A stretch of DNA of 64,000 bases. It comes from Streptococcus sp. DTU_2020_1001019_1_SI_AUS_MUR_006 (GTDB lineage Bacteria; Bacillota; Bacilli; Lactobacillales; Streptococcaceae). Every line of letters begins with the position of its first letter. Positions within the stretch are counted from its first letter, which is position 1. Under the pieces are notes generated by a model, which searched no databases, was not told where the DNA came from, and was given only the letters and a program-made list of their open reading frames with translations. Below, piece by piece: positions 1 through 7,656 of the stretch. The translations under genes and the position numbers were made by a program. Location of the stretch: NCBI RefSeq assembly GCF_032340315.1, contig NZ_CP135436.1, forward strand, positions 558,001-622,000. The letters are read 5' to 3'.

Positions 1-983
1 GCGTGGACTCCGAAGGGGACAATTGCTCTTGGAGTTGCATGACCAACATTTAGATTATAGACAATCGGGATATTGCTATCAATGATATCCAATAGTGCCT
101 CTTTATAGTCGTCATAGAAAGTTTCATCCATAGGTTTCCCGACCAAGAGTCCTCTGATGACCTCGAATATACCAGTTTCCTTTAAAGTCCGCAACATCTT
201 TTTGAAGTCGTCAGGTTCAGGCTTTTCTTCACTTGTTTCTAGCAATAAAATCTTTCCTTCCCAGTCGGATAAGTCAGGGAAAAGTTTGTATTTTTGGCAG
301 AGGTCTGTGCTATCTGCGTATCGAGAGTTGTCAAAGATATCATAAAGAGATTCAAGACAACCGCCGAGAATTTCTCCCTCAAACTGAGCACTTCCTTGCA
401 ACAAGTCAAAACCAGTATTTGTATGACTGATACGAGGTGTTCCCAAGGCTTTGGGACTAAAATCAGTCCGTTCCTCATACCAAACGTTACTGGGGCGAAT
501 TTCTGAGATTTTTCCAGTCTCAATCAATTCTTTAAAGTAGTGGCAGCTATATGGCAACATTTCTTTGTCTAACTCACAAATGTCTGCTAGAAATGATTGG
601 CCGTAAAAAGTCTTGATTCCTAGTTTATGCAACATGAGATGGTTCATGGTTGTATCTGAGAAGCCAAGAAAAATCTTTTGCTTGATAACCTTTTGAAGTT
701 GGTCGTTTTCAAAAAGATAAGGTAGCAAACGATAGGTATCGTCTCCACCAATGGCGCATAGGATCATGTCGATACTATCATCAGAAAAGGCCTGAATCAA
801 ATCCTCTGCACGCGCTTCAGGATGGTCCTTGATAAAGTCTAAGCCTTTTAACGAATGGGGTAAAAAGATAGGATTGAGTCTCAGGTCCTTGAGACGTTGG
901 ACACCCAAGTCCACTTCGTGTTTGACAAAGTCTTCTCCGATAATGCCACTAGACAAACTAACAATACCAATAGTAGAAACCAT
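1..983 (-). CDS. S66-family peptidase (LD-carboxypeptidase / MccF-like), 3' end cut by window
   Basis: The minus-strand frame opens with ATG at 983-981 behind a GGAGG-type ribosome site and stays open to the window edge for about 327 codons, so the C-terminus is missing. It begins MVSTIGIVSLSSGI and shows the S66 hallmarks in order: IGGDD near residue 85, GFSDTT near 110, LGGCLESL (likely catalytic Glu) near 210, and GHATP (likely catalytic His) near the cut end. The family includes LD-carboxypeptidases that trim murein tetrapeptides and MccF enzymes that cleave microcin C-type nucleotide peptides. The sequence alone does not choose between them; MccF-like is favoured by IGGDD. It is probably cytoplasmic, as no signal peptide is seen. 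Confidence 0.85.
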   Translation of the reverse strand, partial: MVSTIGIVSLSSGIIGEDFVKHEVDLGVQRLKDLRLNPIFLPHSLKGLDFIKDHPEARAEDLIQAFSDDSIDMILCAIGGDDTYRLLPYLFENDQLQKVIKQKIFLGFSDTTMNHLMLHKLGIKTFYGQSFLADICELDKEMLPYSCHYFKELIETGKISEIRPSNVWYEERTDFSPKALGTPRISHTNTGFDLLQGSAQFEGEILGGCLESLYDIFDNSRYADSTDLCQKYKLFPDLSDWEGKILLLETSEEKPEPDDFKKMLRTLKETGIFEVIRGLLVGKPMDETFYDDYKEALLDIIDSNIPIVYNLNVGHATPRAIVPFGVH

Positions 984-1087
984 ATCTCATCCTCCTAGAA
1001 ATGAATTGATGCTATTGTATCACAAAAGAAGAGGGGAAACAACAAGAATTAGAATCAGAAAAAGGCTTTTAAATCAAGAAAGTAAGC

Positions 1088-1115
1088 AAAAAAGCAACCG
1101 CTCGATGTGGTTGCT
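1088..1115 (-). terminator. Intrinsic terminator after the SemiSWEET gene
   Basis: AGCAACC (1093-1099) pairs with GGTTGCT (1109-1115). Read on the minus strand the stem is followed by a run of T (1088-1092), placing it just downstream of the minus-strand SemiSWEET gene. Confidence 0.7.
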
Positions 1116-1133
1116 ATTATAGTAGTTAATTTC

Positions 1134-1397
1134 TTATAGAGCAGTAAGGAAGGTCAGTCCGCCAAGGACAACCCCAGCCGAGTTTGGAATGATTAGAATC
1201 CAGTCTTTCTTAGGCTCTTTTGTCCATCCATAAATGACCCAGATTAAGCAAGAGACTGCTGCTGATAAAGGTTGAAATGGTTGAGCTTTATTTCCTTGTA
1301 AATTGGCAAAAATTTGGGGGATGTAGGCTATAAATACAATAATCCCGATAAAGGCACCAATTGAACCAACAATTTGATTAATTCTCTGTTTAGTCAT
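1134..1397 (-). CDS. SemiSWEET-type PQ-loop sugar transporter
   Basis: The 87-residue protein has three hydrophobic segments and a PQ-loop motif (YIPQI, about residues 25-29), the signature of bacterial SemiSWEETs. These work as homodimers of three-helix bundles that move small sugars across the membrane. Length matches the family. A good ribosome site (AAGGAG) precedes the ATG. It has its own terminator and appears monocistronic. The substrate cannot be read from the sequence. Confidence 0.8.
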   Translation of the reverse strand: MTKQRINQIVGSIGAFIGIIVFIAYIPQIFANLQGNKAQPFQPLSAAVSCLIWVIYGWTKEPKKDWILIIPNSAGVVLGGLTFLTAL

Positions 1398-1554
1398 ATA
1401 TATTTCTCCTTATTGCTTTATTAGTATAACAGAAAAACAGCTTGGATTCAAGGATAAAACCTTGGGATTCTAAGGGAAGCCTTTACATTAGAACGTTTTT
1501 AGAAAATGTAGCTACTTTTCTTTGGAGAATCAAAAAATACTTTGGAGCCATAAT

Positions 1555-1590
1555 AAAAGTAGTCTGTCTACAAAACACACTACTTTTTTT
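1555..1590 (-). terminator. Terminator after the corA-DUF1129 pair
   Basis: AAAAGTAGT (1555-1563) pairs with ACTACTTTT (1579-1587). A-rich and T-rich flanks on both sides mean it could act in either direction; on the minus strand it follows the DUF1129 gene. Confidence 0.65.
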
Positions 1591-1597
1591 GTTTATC

Positions 1598-2272
1598 TTA
1601 ATATCTAGCTGGTCCTGCACTTGCGCTCTTGATGTTGAACCGTTTTTTGAGGTAGAAACGTAGGGCAAGGAGAGCTCCTCCAATCACCAATAAAACAAGT
1701 GGTGGGAGACTGATGTTGATGGCTTGTGGAAGGAAGTTACTCAAGAAGAGGATGAAGACCCAGGCAAACATGGTTGCTAGCATGACCAAAAGTGATTTCC
1801 AGAATGGTGGGCGTTGGCTACGGTCAGTATCTGGTCCGTAGTAGCGGTAGATGAAGTGGTAGAGAAGGTAAAAGGCAACTCCACCAAAGGCCCCTACACT
1901 GATAAGTGTTACCAACCCGTAGGCCACAGGTTGGTTTGAGAAGAAGCTCATCAAGGCGCTAACTACTGCAAATAATCCTGTGATGAAAAGGGCTGAATCC
2001 AACATCATCAATTTTGGATCGTCGTTTTCTTTTGGATGTTCTTTTTCGTACTGCTCTTTTTCGCTGAAACTATGAGCCCAGTGAGTTGGTGCTCCGTAGA
2101 TAGAACGAGCTGTCACTCCCTTTGGTTGTTCTTCAAGGATATGAGGAATGACTTCTTCAAGGATAGCCTTGATTTCAGCATCTGTTTTTCCGTCCTTGAG
2201 AAATTGCTGGGTTGCAATATGGATAAATTCCTGGTTTTTCTTTGTTAATTCTTTTAAATCAATCTGTGACAT
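1598..2272 (-). CDS. DUF1129 family membrane protein
   Basis: This 224-residue protein has a charged cytoplasmic N-terminal third (about residues 1-85, rich in Lys and Glu) followed by four to five hydrophobic helices and a basic tail. The layout matches DUF1129, a Firmicute membrane family of unknown function usually beside corA. Here it starts 12 bp after the corA stop and is probably cotranscribed with it. A role linked to magnesium uptake is only inferred from this pairing. Confidence 0.75.
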   Translation of the reverse strand: MSQIDLKELTKKNQEFIHIATQQFLKDGKTDAEIKAILEEVIPHILEEQPKGVTARSIYGAPTHWAHSFSEKEQYEKEHPKENDDPKLMMLDSALFITGLFAVVSALMSFFSNQPVAYGLVTLISVGAFGGVAFYLLYHFIYRYYGPDTDRSQRPPFWKSLLVMLATMFAWVFILFLSNFLPQAINISLPPLVLLVIGGALLALRFYLKKRFNIKSASAGPARY

Positions 2273-2284
2273 AATAACTCCTGT

Positions 2285-3229
2285 TTAGAACCATTTTTTA
2301 TGGATGAGGTAAAGAGTGAGAGAAACACTCATAGCAAAGGCGATAAAGACGATGAGCCAGAAAGCATGCGGTTCTCCGTTTAAAGGGATTTCATTATCCT
2401 TAAAGTTCATTCCGTAAGCAGAGAAAATCATAGTCGGCACAGACATAACGATGGTCACGAGGGCCAAGGTTTTCATGATATTGTTCTGGTTGTTTGAAAT
2501 GATAGAGGCAAAGGTCTCTGTCATAGAGTGAAGGACGTTTCCATAGATATCCGCCATCTCGATGGCCTGTTGCGTTTCAATCAAGGTATCTTCCAGTAGA
2601 TCTTCGTCTTCAAGGTATTTCTTGATATTGCTAGTTGCGCTGGTCAACTTTTTAATCACGCGCTCGTTTGTCTTAAGAGAGGCTTTGAAGTAGACGATGG
2701 TCTTTTCCAACTCCATGAGTTCAATCAATTCTTCATTTCGAGTAGATTTGTGAAGTTGGCTTTCGATTTGCTCACTCTTACGTTCGATAGAACGGAGGGC
2801 TGTCAAGTATATCTCTGCATTGCGATAGAGGATTTGGAAGATGAAGCGCGAACGCATGAAGGTATAGAAATTTCGAAGCCTACGATTGATGAAGATATCT
2901 AGAAGTGGTAGAGGTTCCAAACAAGTGGTGATGATAGCCTCCTCTGTGATGATAATCCCCAAGGGAATGGTCACATAGTAGGTACGGTTATTTCTCTCCT
3001 CGGTAATGGGAACGTCTACGATGATCAGAGTGTACTCATCTTCGATAGTAATACGAGACATCTCTTCCGCATCGAGTGGTGCACGGAGGTCAGCTATATC
3101 AATATCAAAGGCCGAGGCGATTTCCATCGATTCGCTTTGTGTAGGATTGACGAGATTGATCCAAGTGCCCGGCTGGAGCGTATCGATCTCTTTAAATTCA
3201 GTTGTTGTTGAGAGAAAGACTTGTTTCAT
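2285..3229 (-). CDS. corA: CorA-family magnesium/divalent cation transporter
   Basis: The 314-residue protein has a long soluble N-terminal domain with helices rich in Glu and Lys, then two C-terminal transmembrane helices. The first ends in the family selectivity motif YGMN (about residue 273), and the protein closes with a short basic tail (HKKWF). CorA channels are pentamers that admit Mg2+ down its gradient and close when cytoplasmic Mg2+ binds. It is transcribed divergently from uvrA and is followed by the DUF1129 gene. It is the first of two magnesium systems in this window. Confidence 0.9.
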   Translation of the reverse strand: MKQVFLSTTTEFKEIDTLQPGTWINLVNPTQSESMEIASAFDIDIADLRAPLDAEEMSRITIEDEYTLIIVDVPITEERNNRTYYVTIPLGIIITEEAIITTCLEPLPLLDIFINRRLRNFYTFMRSRFIFQILYRNAEIYLTALRSIERKSEQIESQLHKSTRNEELIELMELEKTIVYFKASLKTNERVIKKLTSATSNIKKYLEDEDLLEDTLIETQQAIEMADIYGNVLHSMTETFASIISNNQNNIMKTLALVTIVMSVPTMIFSAYGMNFKDNEIPLNGEPHAFWLIVFIAFAMSVSLTLYLIHKKWF

Positions 3230-3284
3230 ATCTCCTATCCTTTCCTAATCTATTCTGTGTTTCAGTGATTTTTGACACCATACT

Positions 3285-3340
3285 ATTATACTACAAAATC
3301 AGCTTTTTTGGTAATAGAATTTCACTTTTTTTGGTATAAT
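3285..3340. promoter_or_regulatory. Divergent promoters for corA (minus) and uvrA (plus)
   Basis: ATTATA at 3285-3290 reads TATAAT on the minus strand, upstream of corA. TGG-TATAAT at 3332-3340 is an extended -10 for uvrA, starting transcription about 25 nt before its ATG. No convincing -35 is seen for either. Confidence 0.6.
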
Positions 3341-3371
3341 GGAAAGCAACAATGGACTAGAAAGAAGTAAC

Positions 3372-6203
3372 ATGCAAGATAAGATTGTCATCCATGGGGC
3401 ACGCGCCCATAATTTAAAAAATATTGACGTGGAAATTCCACGAGACAAGCTAGTTGTGGTGACGGGGCTGTCGGGTTCGGGCAAATCCAGTCTTGCCTTT
3501 GATACCCTTTATGCAGAAGGGCAACGTCGCTACGTTGAGAGTCTGTCAGCCTATGCTCGTCAGTTCTTGGGCAATATGGAAAAGCCAGATGTGGATTCTA
3601 TCGATGGTCTCAGCCCTGCCATTTCCATTGACCAGAAAACGACCAGTAAAAATCCTCGTTCGACGGTTGGAACAACGACGGAAATCAACGATTATCTACG
3701 TCTTCTCTATGCTCGTGTAGGAATACCCTACTGTATCAATGGACATGGGGCTATCAAAGCTTCGTCTGTCGAACAGATCGTAGACAAGGTTTTGGAATTG
3801 CCAGAGCGCCAGCGTCTGCAGATTTTGGCTCCTGTTATTCGTAAGAAAAAAGGCCAACATAAGAGTGTTATTGAGAAGGTTCAGAAAGACGGTTATGTTC
3901 GTGTCCGTGTGGATGGGGAAGTCTATGATGTGACCGAAGTGCCTGAGCTGTCTAAGAGTAAGCAACACAATATCGATGTCGTGGTTGACCGTATTGTTAT
4001 CAAGGAGGGCATTCGTAGTCGTCTCTTTGATTCCATTGAGGCTGCCCTTCGTATCGCAGAAGGTTATGTGGTTATCGATACTATGGATGATTCGGAGTTA
4101 CTCTTTTCAGAACATTATGCCTGCCCAGTCTGTGGTTTTACAGTTTCAGAACTAGAACCTCGTCTTTTCTCCTTCAATGCTCCTTTTGGTTCTTGTAGTG
4201 AGTGTGACGGTTTGGGCATCAAGCTGGAAGTGGATACTGATTTGGTAGTACCAGATGCCAGCAAAACCTTACGTGAGGGAGCGCTAGCACCTTGGAATCC
4301 TATCTCATCTAACTACTATCCAAATATGCTAGATCAGGCCATGACAGCCTTTGGAGTGGATATGGATAAGCCTTTTGAGGACTTGTCAGAAGAAGATAAG
4401 AACTTGATTCTCTATGGGTCTGATGGCAAGGAATTCCATTTCCACTATGAGAATGAATTTGGTGGTGTGCGCGATATTGACATTCCGTTTGAAGGAGTTG
4501 TCAATAATATCAAACGTCGCTACCATGAAACTAATAGTGACTACACTCGCACCCAGATGCGCCTCTACATGAATGAGCTGACCTGCGGAACTTGTCATGG
4601 TTATCGCCTCAATGACCAGGCTTTGTCTGTCCGTGTTGGTGGTGAGAAAGGACCACATATCGGAGAAATTTCAGACCTGTCTATCGCAGACCACTTGGAC
4701 TTGGTGAGCCAGTTAACCTTGTCTGAAAATGAAGCTATTATTGCTCGGCCTATTCTCAAGGAAATCAAGGACCGTTTGACCTTCCTTAATAACGTGGGTC
4801 TTAACTATCTGACCCTGTCACGTTCGGCAGGAACCCTTTCAGGTGGGGAAAGTCAGCGTATTCGTTTGGCAACCCAGATTGGTTCTAACCTATCTGGAGT
4901 CCTTTATATCCTAGATGAGCCGTCCATAGGTCTCCACCAGAGGGACAATGATCGTCTGATTGCCAGTCTCAAAAAGATGCGGGATTTAGGAAATACTCTC
5001 ATCGTGGTAGAACACGATGAAGATACCATGCGAGAGGCTGATTATCTGATCGACGTCGGTCCTGGTGCAGGGGTCTTTGGTGGAGAGATTGTTGCTGCAG
5101 GAACGCCCAAGCAAGTGGCTCGCAACAGCAAGTCTATTACAGGTCAGTACTTGTCAGGCAAACGTGCCATTCCAGTGCCAGAAGAGCGACGTGTCGGAAA
5201 TGGTCGTTTTATCGAAGTGACAGGAGCGCGTGAGAACAACTTGCAAAATGTTACTGCCCGCTTCCCGTTAGGAAAGTTTATCGCGGTGACAGGTGTATCA
5301 GGTTCAGGGAAATCGACCTTAATCAACAGTATCCTCAAAAAAGCCATTGCTCAAAAACTCAACCGCAATTCAGACAAGCCTGGTAAATTCAAGACCATAA
5401 CAGGGATTGAGCATGTAGACCGCTTGATTGATATTGACCAGAGCCCTATCGGACGAACGCCAAGGTCTAACCCTGCTACCTATACGGGAGTTTTTGACGA
5501 TATACGTGACCTTTTTGCTCAGACAAATGAAGCCAAGATTCGAGGCTACAAGAAGGGTCGTTTCAGTTTCAACGTTAAGGGTGGTCGCTGTGAAGCCTGC
5601 TCAGGTGACGGGATTATCAAGATTGAGATGCACTTCTTGCCAGATGTTTACGTGGCTTGTGAAGTCTGCCACGGAACCCGTTATAACAGTGAGACCCTAG
5701 AAGTTCATTATAAAGAAAAAAATATCTCGCAAGTTTTAGATATGACCGTCAACGATGCGGTAGAATTTTTCAAACACATTCCAAAGATTCAACGCAAACT
5801 CCAGACTATCAAAGATGTTGGTCTAGGCTATGTGACCTTGGGACAACCAGCCACGACACTTTCTGGTGGAGAAGCTCAGCGTATGAAGTTGGCTAGTGAA
5901 CTCCACAAACGCTCGACAGGAAAATCTTTCTACATTCTGGATGAACCGACAACTGGTTTGCATACTGAGGACATCGCTCGTCTACTCACCGTTTTGTCCC
6001 GCTTTGTCGATGATGGCAATACAGTTCTCGTCATTGAGCACAATCTGGATGTTATCAAAACAGCAGACCATATTATCGACCTAGGCCCAGAAGGAGGTGT
6101 CGGCGGTGGAACCATCATCGCAACAGGAACTCCAGAAGAAGTAGCGGCCAACGAAGCCAGCTACACAGGACACTATTTGAAAGGAAAGTTACATCATGAA
6201 TAA
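3372..6203 (+). CDS. uvrA: UvrABC excinuclease subunit A
   Basis: This 943-residue protein carries two ABC ATPase modules. The first Walker A is GLSGSGKSS near residue 34 and the second GVSGSGKST near residue 640; signatures are LSGGESQRI and LSGGEAQRM. Zinc-binding Cys pairs appear as CPVC/CSEC and CEAC/CEVC. UvrA dimers scan DNA for bulky lesions and load UvrB for nucleotide excision repair. I place the start at 3372 ([17 protein letters not shown], the conserved N-terminus) behind AGAAG; an in-frame ATG at 3339 lies almost at the transcription start. The end overlaps pepP by 8 bp, suggesting one transcript. Confidence 0.97.
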   Translation: MQDKIVIHGARAHNLKNIDVEIPRDKLVVVTGLSGSGKSSLAFDTLYAEGQRRYVESLSAYARQFLGNMEKPDVDSIDGLSPAISIDQKTTSKNPRSTVGTTTEINDYLRLLYARVGIPYCINGHGAIKASSVEQIVDKVLELPERQRLQILAPVIRKKKGQHKSVIEKVQKDGYVRVRVDGEVYDVTEVPELSKSKQHNIDVVVDRIVIKEGIRSRLFDSIEAALRIAEGYVVIDTMDDSELLFSEHYACPVCGFTVSELEPRLFSFNAPFGSCSECDGLGIKLEVDTDLVVPDASKTLREGALAPWNPISSNYYPNMLDQAMTAFGVDMDKPFEDLSEEDKNLILYGSDGKEFHFHYENEFGGVRDIDIPFEGVVNNIKRRYHETNSDYTRTQMRLYMNELTCGTCHGYRLNDQALSVRVGGEKGPHIGEISDLSIADHLDLVSQLTLSENEAIIARPILKEIKDRLTFLNNVGLNYLTLSRSAGTLSGGESQRIRLATQIGSNLSGVLYILDEPSIGLHQRDNDRLIASLKKMRDLGNTLIVVEHDEDTMREADYLIDVGPGAGVFGGEIVAAGTPKQVARNSKSITGQYLSGKRAIPVPEERRVGNGRFIEVTGARENNLQNVTARFPLGKFIAVTGVSGSGKSTLINSILKKAIAQKLNRNSDKPGKFKTITGIEHVDRLIDIDQSPIGRTPRSNPATYTGVFDDIRDLFAQTNEAKIRGYKKGRFSFNVKGGRCEACSGDGIIKIEMHFLPDVYVACEVCHGTRYNSETLEVHYKEKNISQVLDMTVNDAVEFFKHIPKIQRKLQTIKDVGLGYVTLGQPATTLSGGEAQRMKLASELHKRSTGKSFYILDEPTTGLHTEDIARLLTVLSRFVDDGNTVLVIEHNLDVIKTADHIIDLGPEGGVGGGTIIATGTPEEVAANEASYTGHYLKGKLHHE

Positions 6204-7257
6204 ACGTGTACAAGCATTTCTAGCTAAAATGCAAGAAAAAGAATTAGATGGCATCATCATCAATAACCTTAAAAATGTCTATTACCTGACTGGTTTTTGG
6301 GGTTCAAACGGAACAGTCTTTATCAGCCGTGACCGTCAGGTCTTGGTGACAGACTCTCGCTATATCATTGCAGCCAAGCAAGAAACCAGTGGTTTTGAGA
6401 TTGTGGCTGACCGTGATGAATTGGCTGTCATTGCTGGCATTGTTAAGGACATGGGCTTGTCTCGAATCGGTTTTGAGGACGAGATTTCAGTGTCTTATTA
6501 TCACCGTATGCAGGCAGCTTTTGCGGGTTTGGACTTGCTTCCACAAACTCAGTTTGTTGAAGGTCTTCGCATGATTAAAGATGAGACGGAGATTGCAGCG
6601 ATTCGCAAGGCTTGTTCTATCTCAGACCAAGCTTTCCGCGATGCTCTTGACTTTATCAAGCCAGGGAAGACAGAAATTGAAATTGCCAACTTCCTTGACT
6701 TCCGCATGCGTGAGTTGGGAGCATCTGGCTTGTCTTTTGATACCATTCTAGCGAGCGGTATTAACTCTTCTAAACCCCATGCTCACCCAATGCACAAGCC
6801 AGTAGAACTAGGCGAAGCTATCACTATGGACTTTGGGTGCCTTTACGAGCATTATGTGAGTGATATGACTCGGACCATCTACCTCGGTCATGTCAGTGAC
6901 GAGCAGGCAGAGATTTACAATACAGTTCTAAAAGCCAACCAAGCATTGATTGACCAAGCTAAGGCTGGTTTAGGTTTCCGTGACTTTGATAAGATTCCTC
7001 GTGACATTATTGTGGAAGCAGGCTATGGAGAATATTTTACACACGGTATCGGGCACGGGATTGGACTTGATATCCACGAAGAACCTTACTTTAGCCAAAC
7101 TTCCAAAGAAGTTATCAAAACTGGTATGGTCTTGACTGATGAACCGGGTATTTATATTGAAGGTAAATACGGGGTTCGTATTGAAGATGACATCCTGATT
7201 ACAGATACCGGTTGTGAGTTATTAACCCTTGCTCCAAAAGAATTAATCGTAATCTAA
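6196..7257 (+). CDS. pepP: Xaa-Pro aminopeptidase (M24 family)
   Basis: A 353-residue cytoplasmic metallopeptidase with a creatinase-type N-terminal domain (about 1-125) and an M24 pita-bread domain. Metal ligands are visible in order: [25 protein letters not shown] and VRIEDD. It removes N-terminal residues preceding proline, helping peptide turnover. Length and motif order match the family. The gene starts inside the last codons of uvrA, so it is translationally coupled to it. Confidence 0.92.
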   Translation: MNKRVQAFLAKMQEKELDGIIINNLKNVYYLTGFWGSNGTVFISRDRQVLVTDSRYIIAAKQETSGFEIVADRDELAVIAGIVKDMGLSRIGFEDEISVSYYHRMQAAFAGLDLLPQTQFVEGLRMIKDETEIAAIRKACSISDQAFRDALDFIKPGKTEIEIANFLDFRMRELGASGLSFDTILASGINSSKPHAHPMHKPVELGEAITMDFGCLYEHYVSDMTRTIYLGHVSDEQAEIYNTVLKANQALIDQAKAGLGFRDFDKIPRDIIVEAGYGEYFTHGIGHGIGLDIHEEPYFSQTSKEVIKTGMVLTDEPGIYIEGKYGVRIEDDILITDTGCELLTLAPKELIVI

Positions 7258-7275
7258 GAAAAATGAGATAAATCG

Positions 7276-7304
7276 TTGACTTTTACTAGTTAAAGGTTTA
7301 TACT
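7276..7304 (+). promoter_or_regulatory. Strong promoter of the mgtA leader
   Basis: TTGACT (7276-7281) and TATACT (7299-7304) are 17 bp apart, a near-consensus sigma-A promoter. The predicted start, about 7311, is exactly where the M-box aptamer begins. Confidence 0.85.
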
Positions 7305-7311
7305 GAAAGGC

Positions 7312-7452
7312 GAAAACGGTAGGTGAGGCTACCATAGGGATACGGATGACTACCGCAAAGCAGTGGAGACACTACTCGTTGGTCAACAGTCATGGTCGCG
7401 AAGGTCAAGACTAAGCTCATTACATCGCCCTATGGAGTTAAAGCTTGAACGA
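7312..7452 (+). promoter_or_regulatory. M-box (ykoK-type) magnesium riboswitch
   Basis: The segment carries conserved M-box blocks in order: GTAGGTGAGGCTACC with GGATAC after it, GGTCAACAG in the middle and AGTTAAAGCTTGAACG at the 3' end. The closing stem CCATAGGG (7332-7339) / CCCTATGG (7428-7435) is perfect. M-box aptamers fold compactly when Mg2+ is abundant and switch off downstream Mg2+ transport genes. Here the gene is an MgtA-type P-type ATPase, which fits. Confidence 0.88.
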
Positions 7453-7474
7453 AAACAGATAATAAGTTTTTTAG

Positions 7475-7510
7475 TCCTGCCATTTTATGGTAGGATTTTC
7501 TGCTGTTTTA
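7475..7510 (+). terminator. Candidate M-box expression-platform terminator
   Basis: TCCTGCCAT (7475-7483) pairs with ATGGTAGGA (7487-7495) with one G-U and a 3-nt loop, followed by an interrupted T-rich tail. It sits 23 nt after the aptamer, where the terminator of a Mg2+-off switch is expected. The tail is weaker than at other terminators in this window. Confidence 0.6.
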
Positions 7511-7532
7511 GAACAAAGAAAGGAGACAAACG

Positions 7533-7604
7533 ATGCAAATTGACGATCATCCAGAACCGCACATACACAGCCAATCGCTGATTTGTGTCGTTCTGTCCTT
7601 ATAA
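7533..7604 (+). CDS. 23-codon Asp/Pro-rich leader peptide upstream of mgtA
   Basis: ATG at 7533 follows an excellent ribosome site (AAAGGAG, 7519-7525) and the frame closes at TAA 7602-7604. The peptide starts MQIDDHPEPHIHSQ and ends hydrophobic (LICVVLSL). The cluster D-D-H-P-E-P at codons 4-9 resembles the acidic/proline start of enterobacterial MgtL leader peptides. There such codons destabilise the ribosome when Mg2+ is low, and the event raises mgtA expression. The ORF lies between the M-box and mgtA, and its 3' half is built into RNA stems. A regulatory rather than functional peptide is the likely reading; homology to MgtL is not claimed. Confidence 0.65.
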   Translation: MQIDDHPEPHIHSQSLICVVLSL

Positions 7605-7641
7605 AGTGATTGGTCCCCGTGTATGAAATCACCATTCATAC
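7562..7641 (+). promoter_or_regulatory. Mutually exclusive stems between leader ORF and mgtA
   Basis: Long stem: CATACAC (7562-7568) with GTGTATG (7619-7625), continued by CCAATCGC (7571-7578) with GTGATTGG (7606-7613). Short stem: GTATGAA (7621-7627) with TTCATAC (7635-7641), four bases before the mgtA ribosome site AGGAG (7646-7650). Bases 7621-7625 are used by both, so only one can form. A ribosome on the leader ORF would block the long stem. Confidence 0.6.
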
Positions 7642-7656
7642 AGATAGGAGAAACCA

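Noticed and set aside
1442..1663. Plus-strand 73-codon frame across the corA-operon terminator
   Set aside because: It runs through a terminator into the DUF1129 gene on the other strand; no family or start signal.
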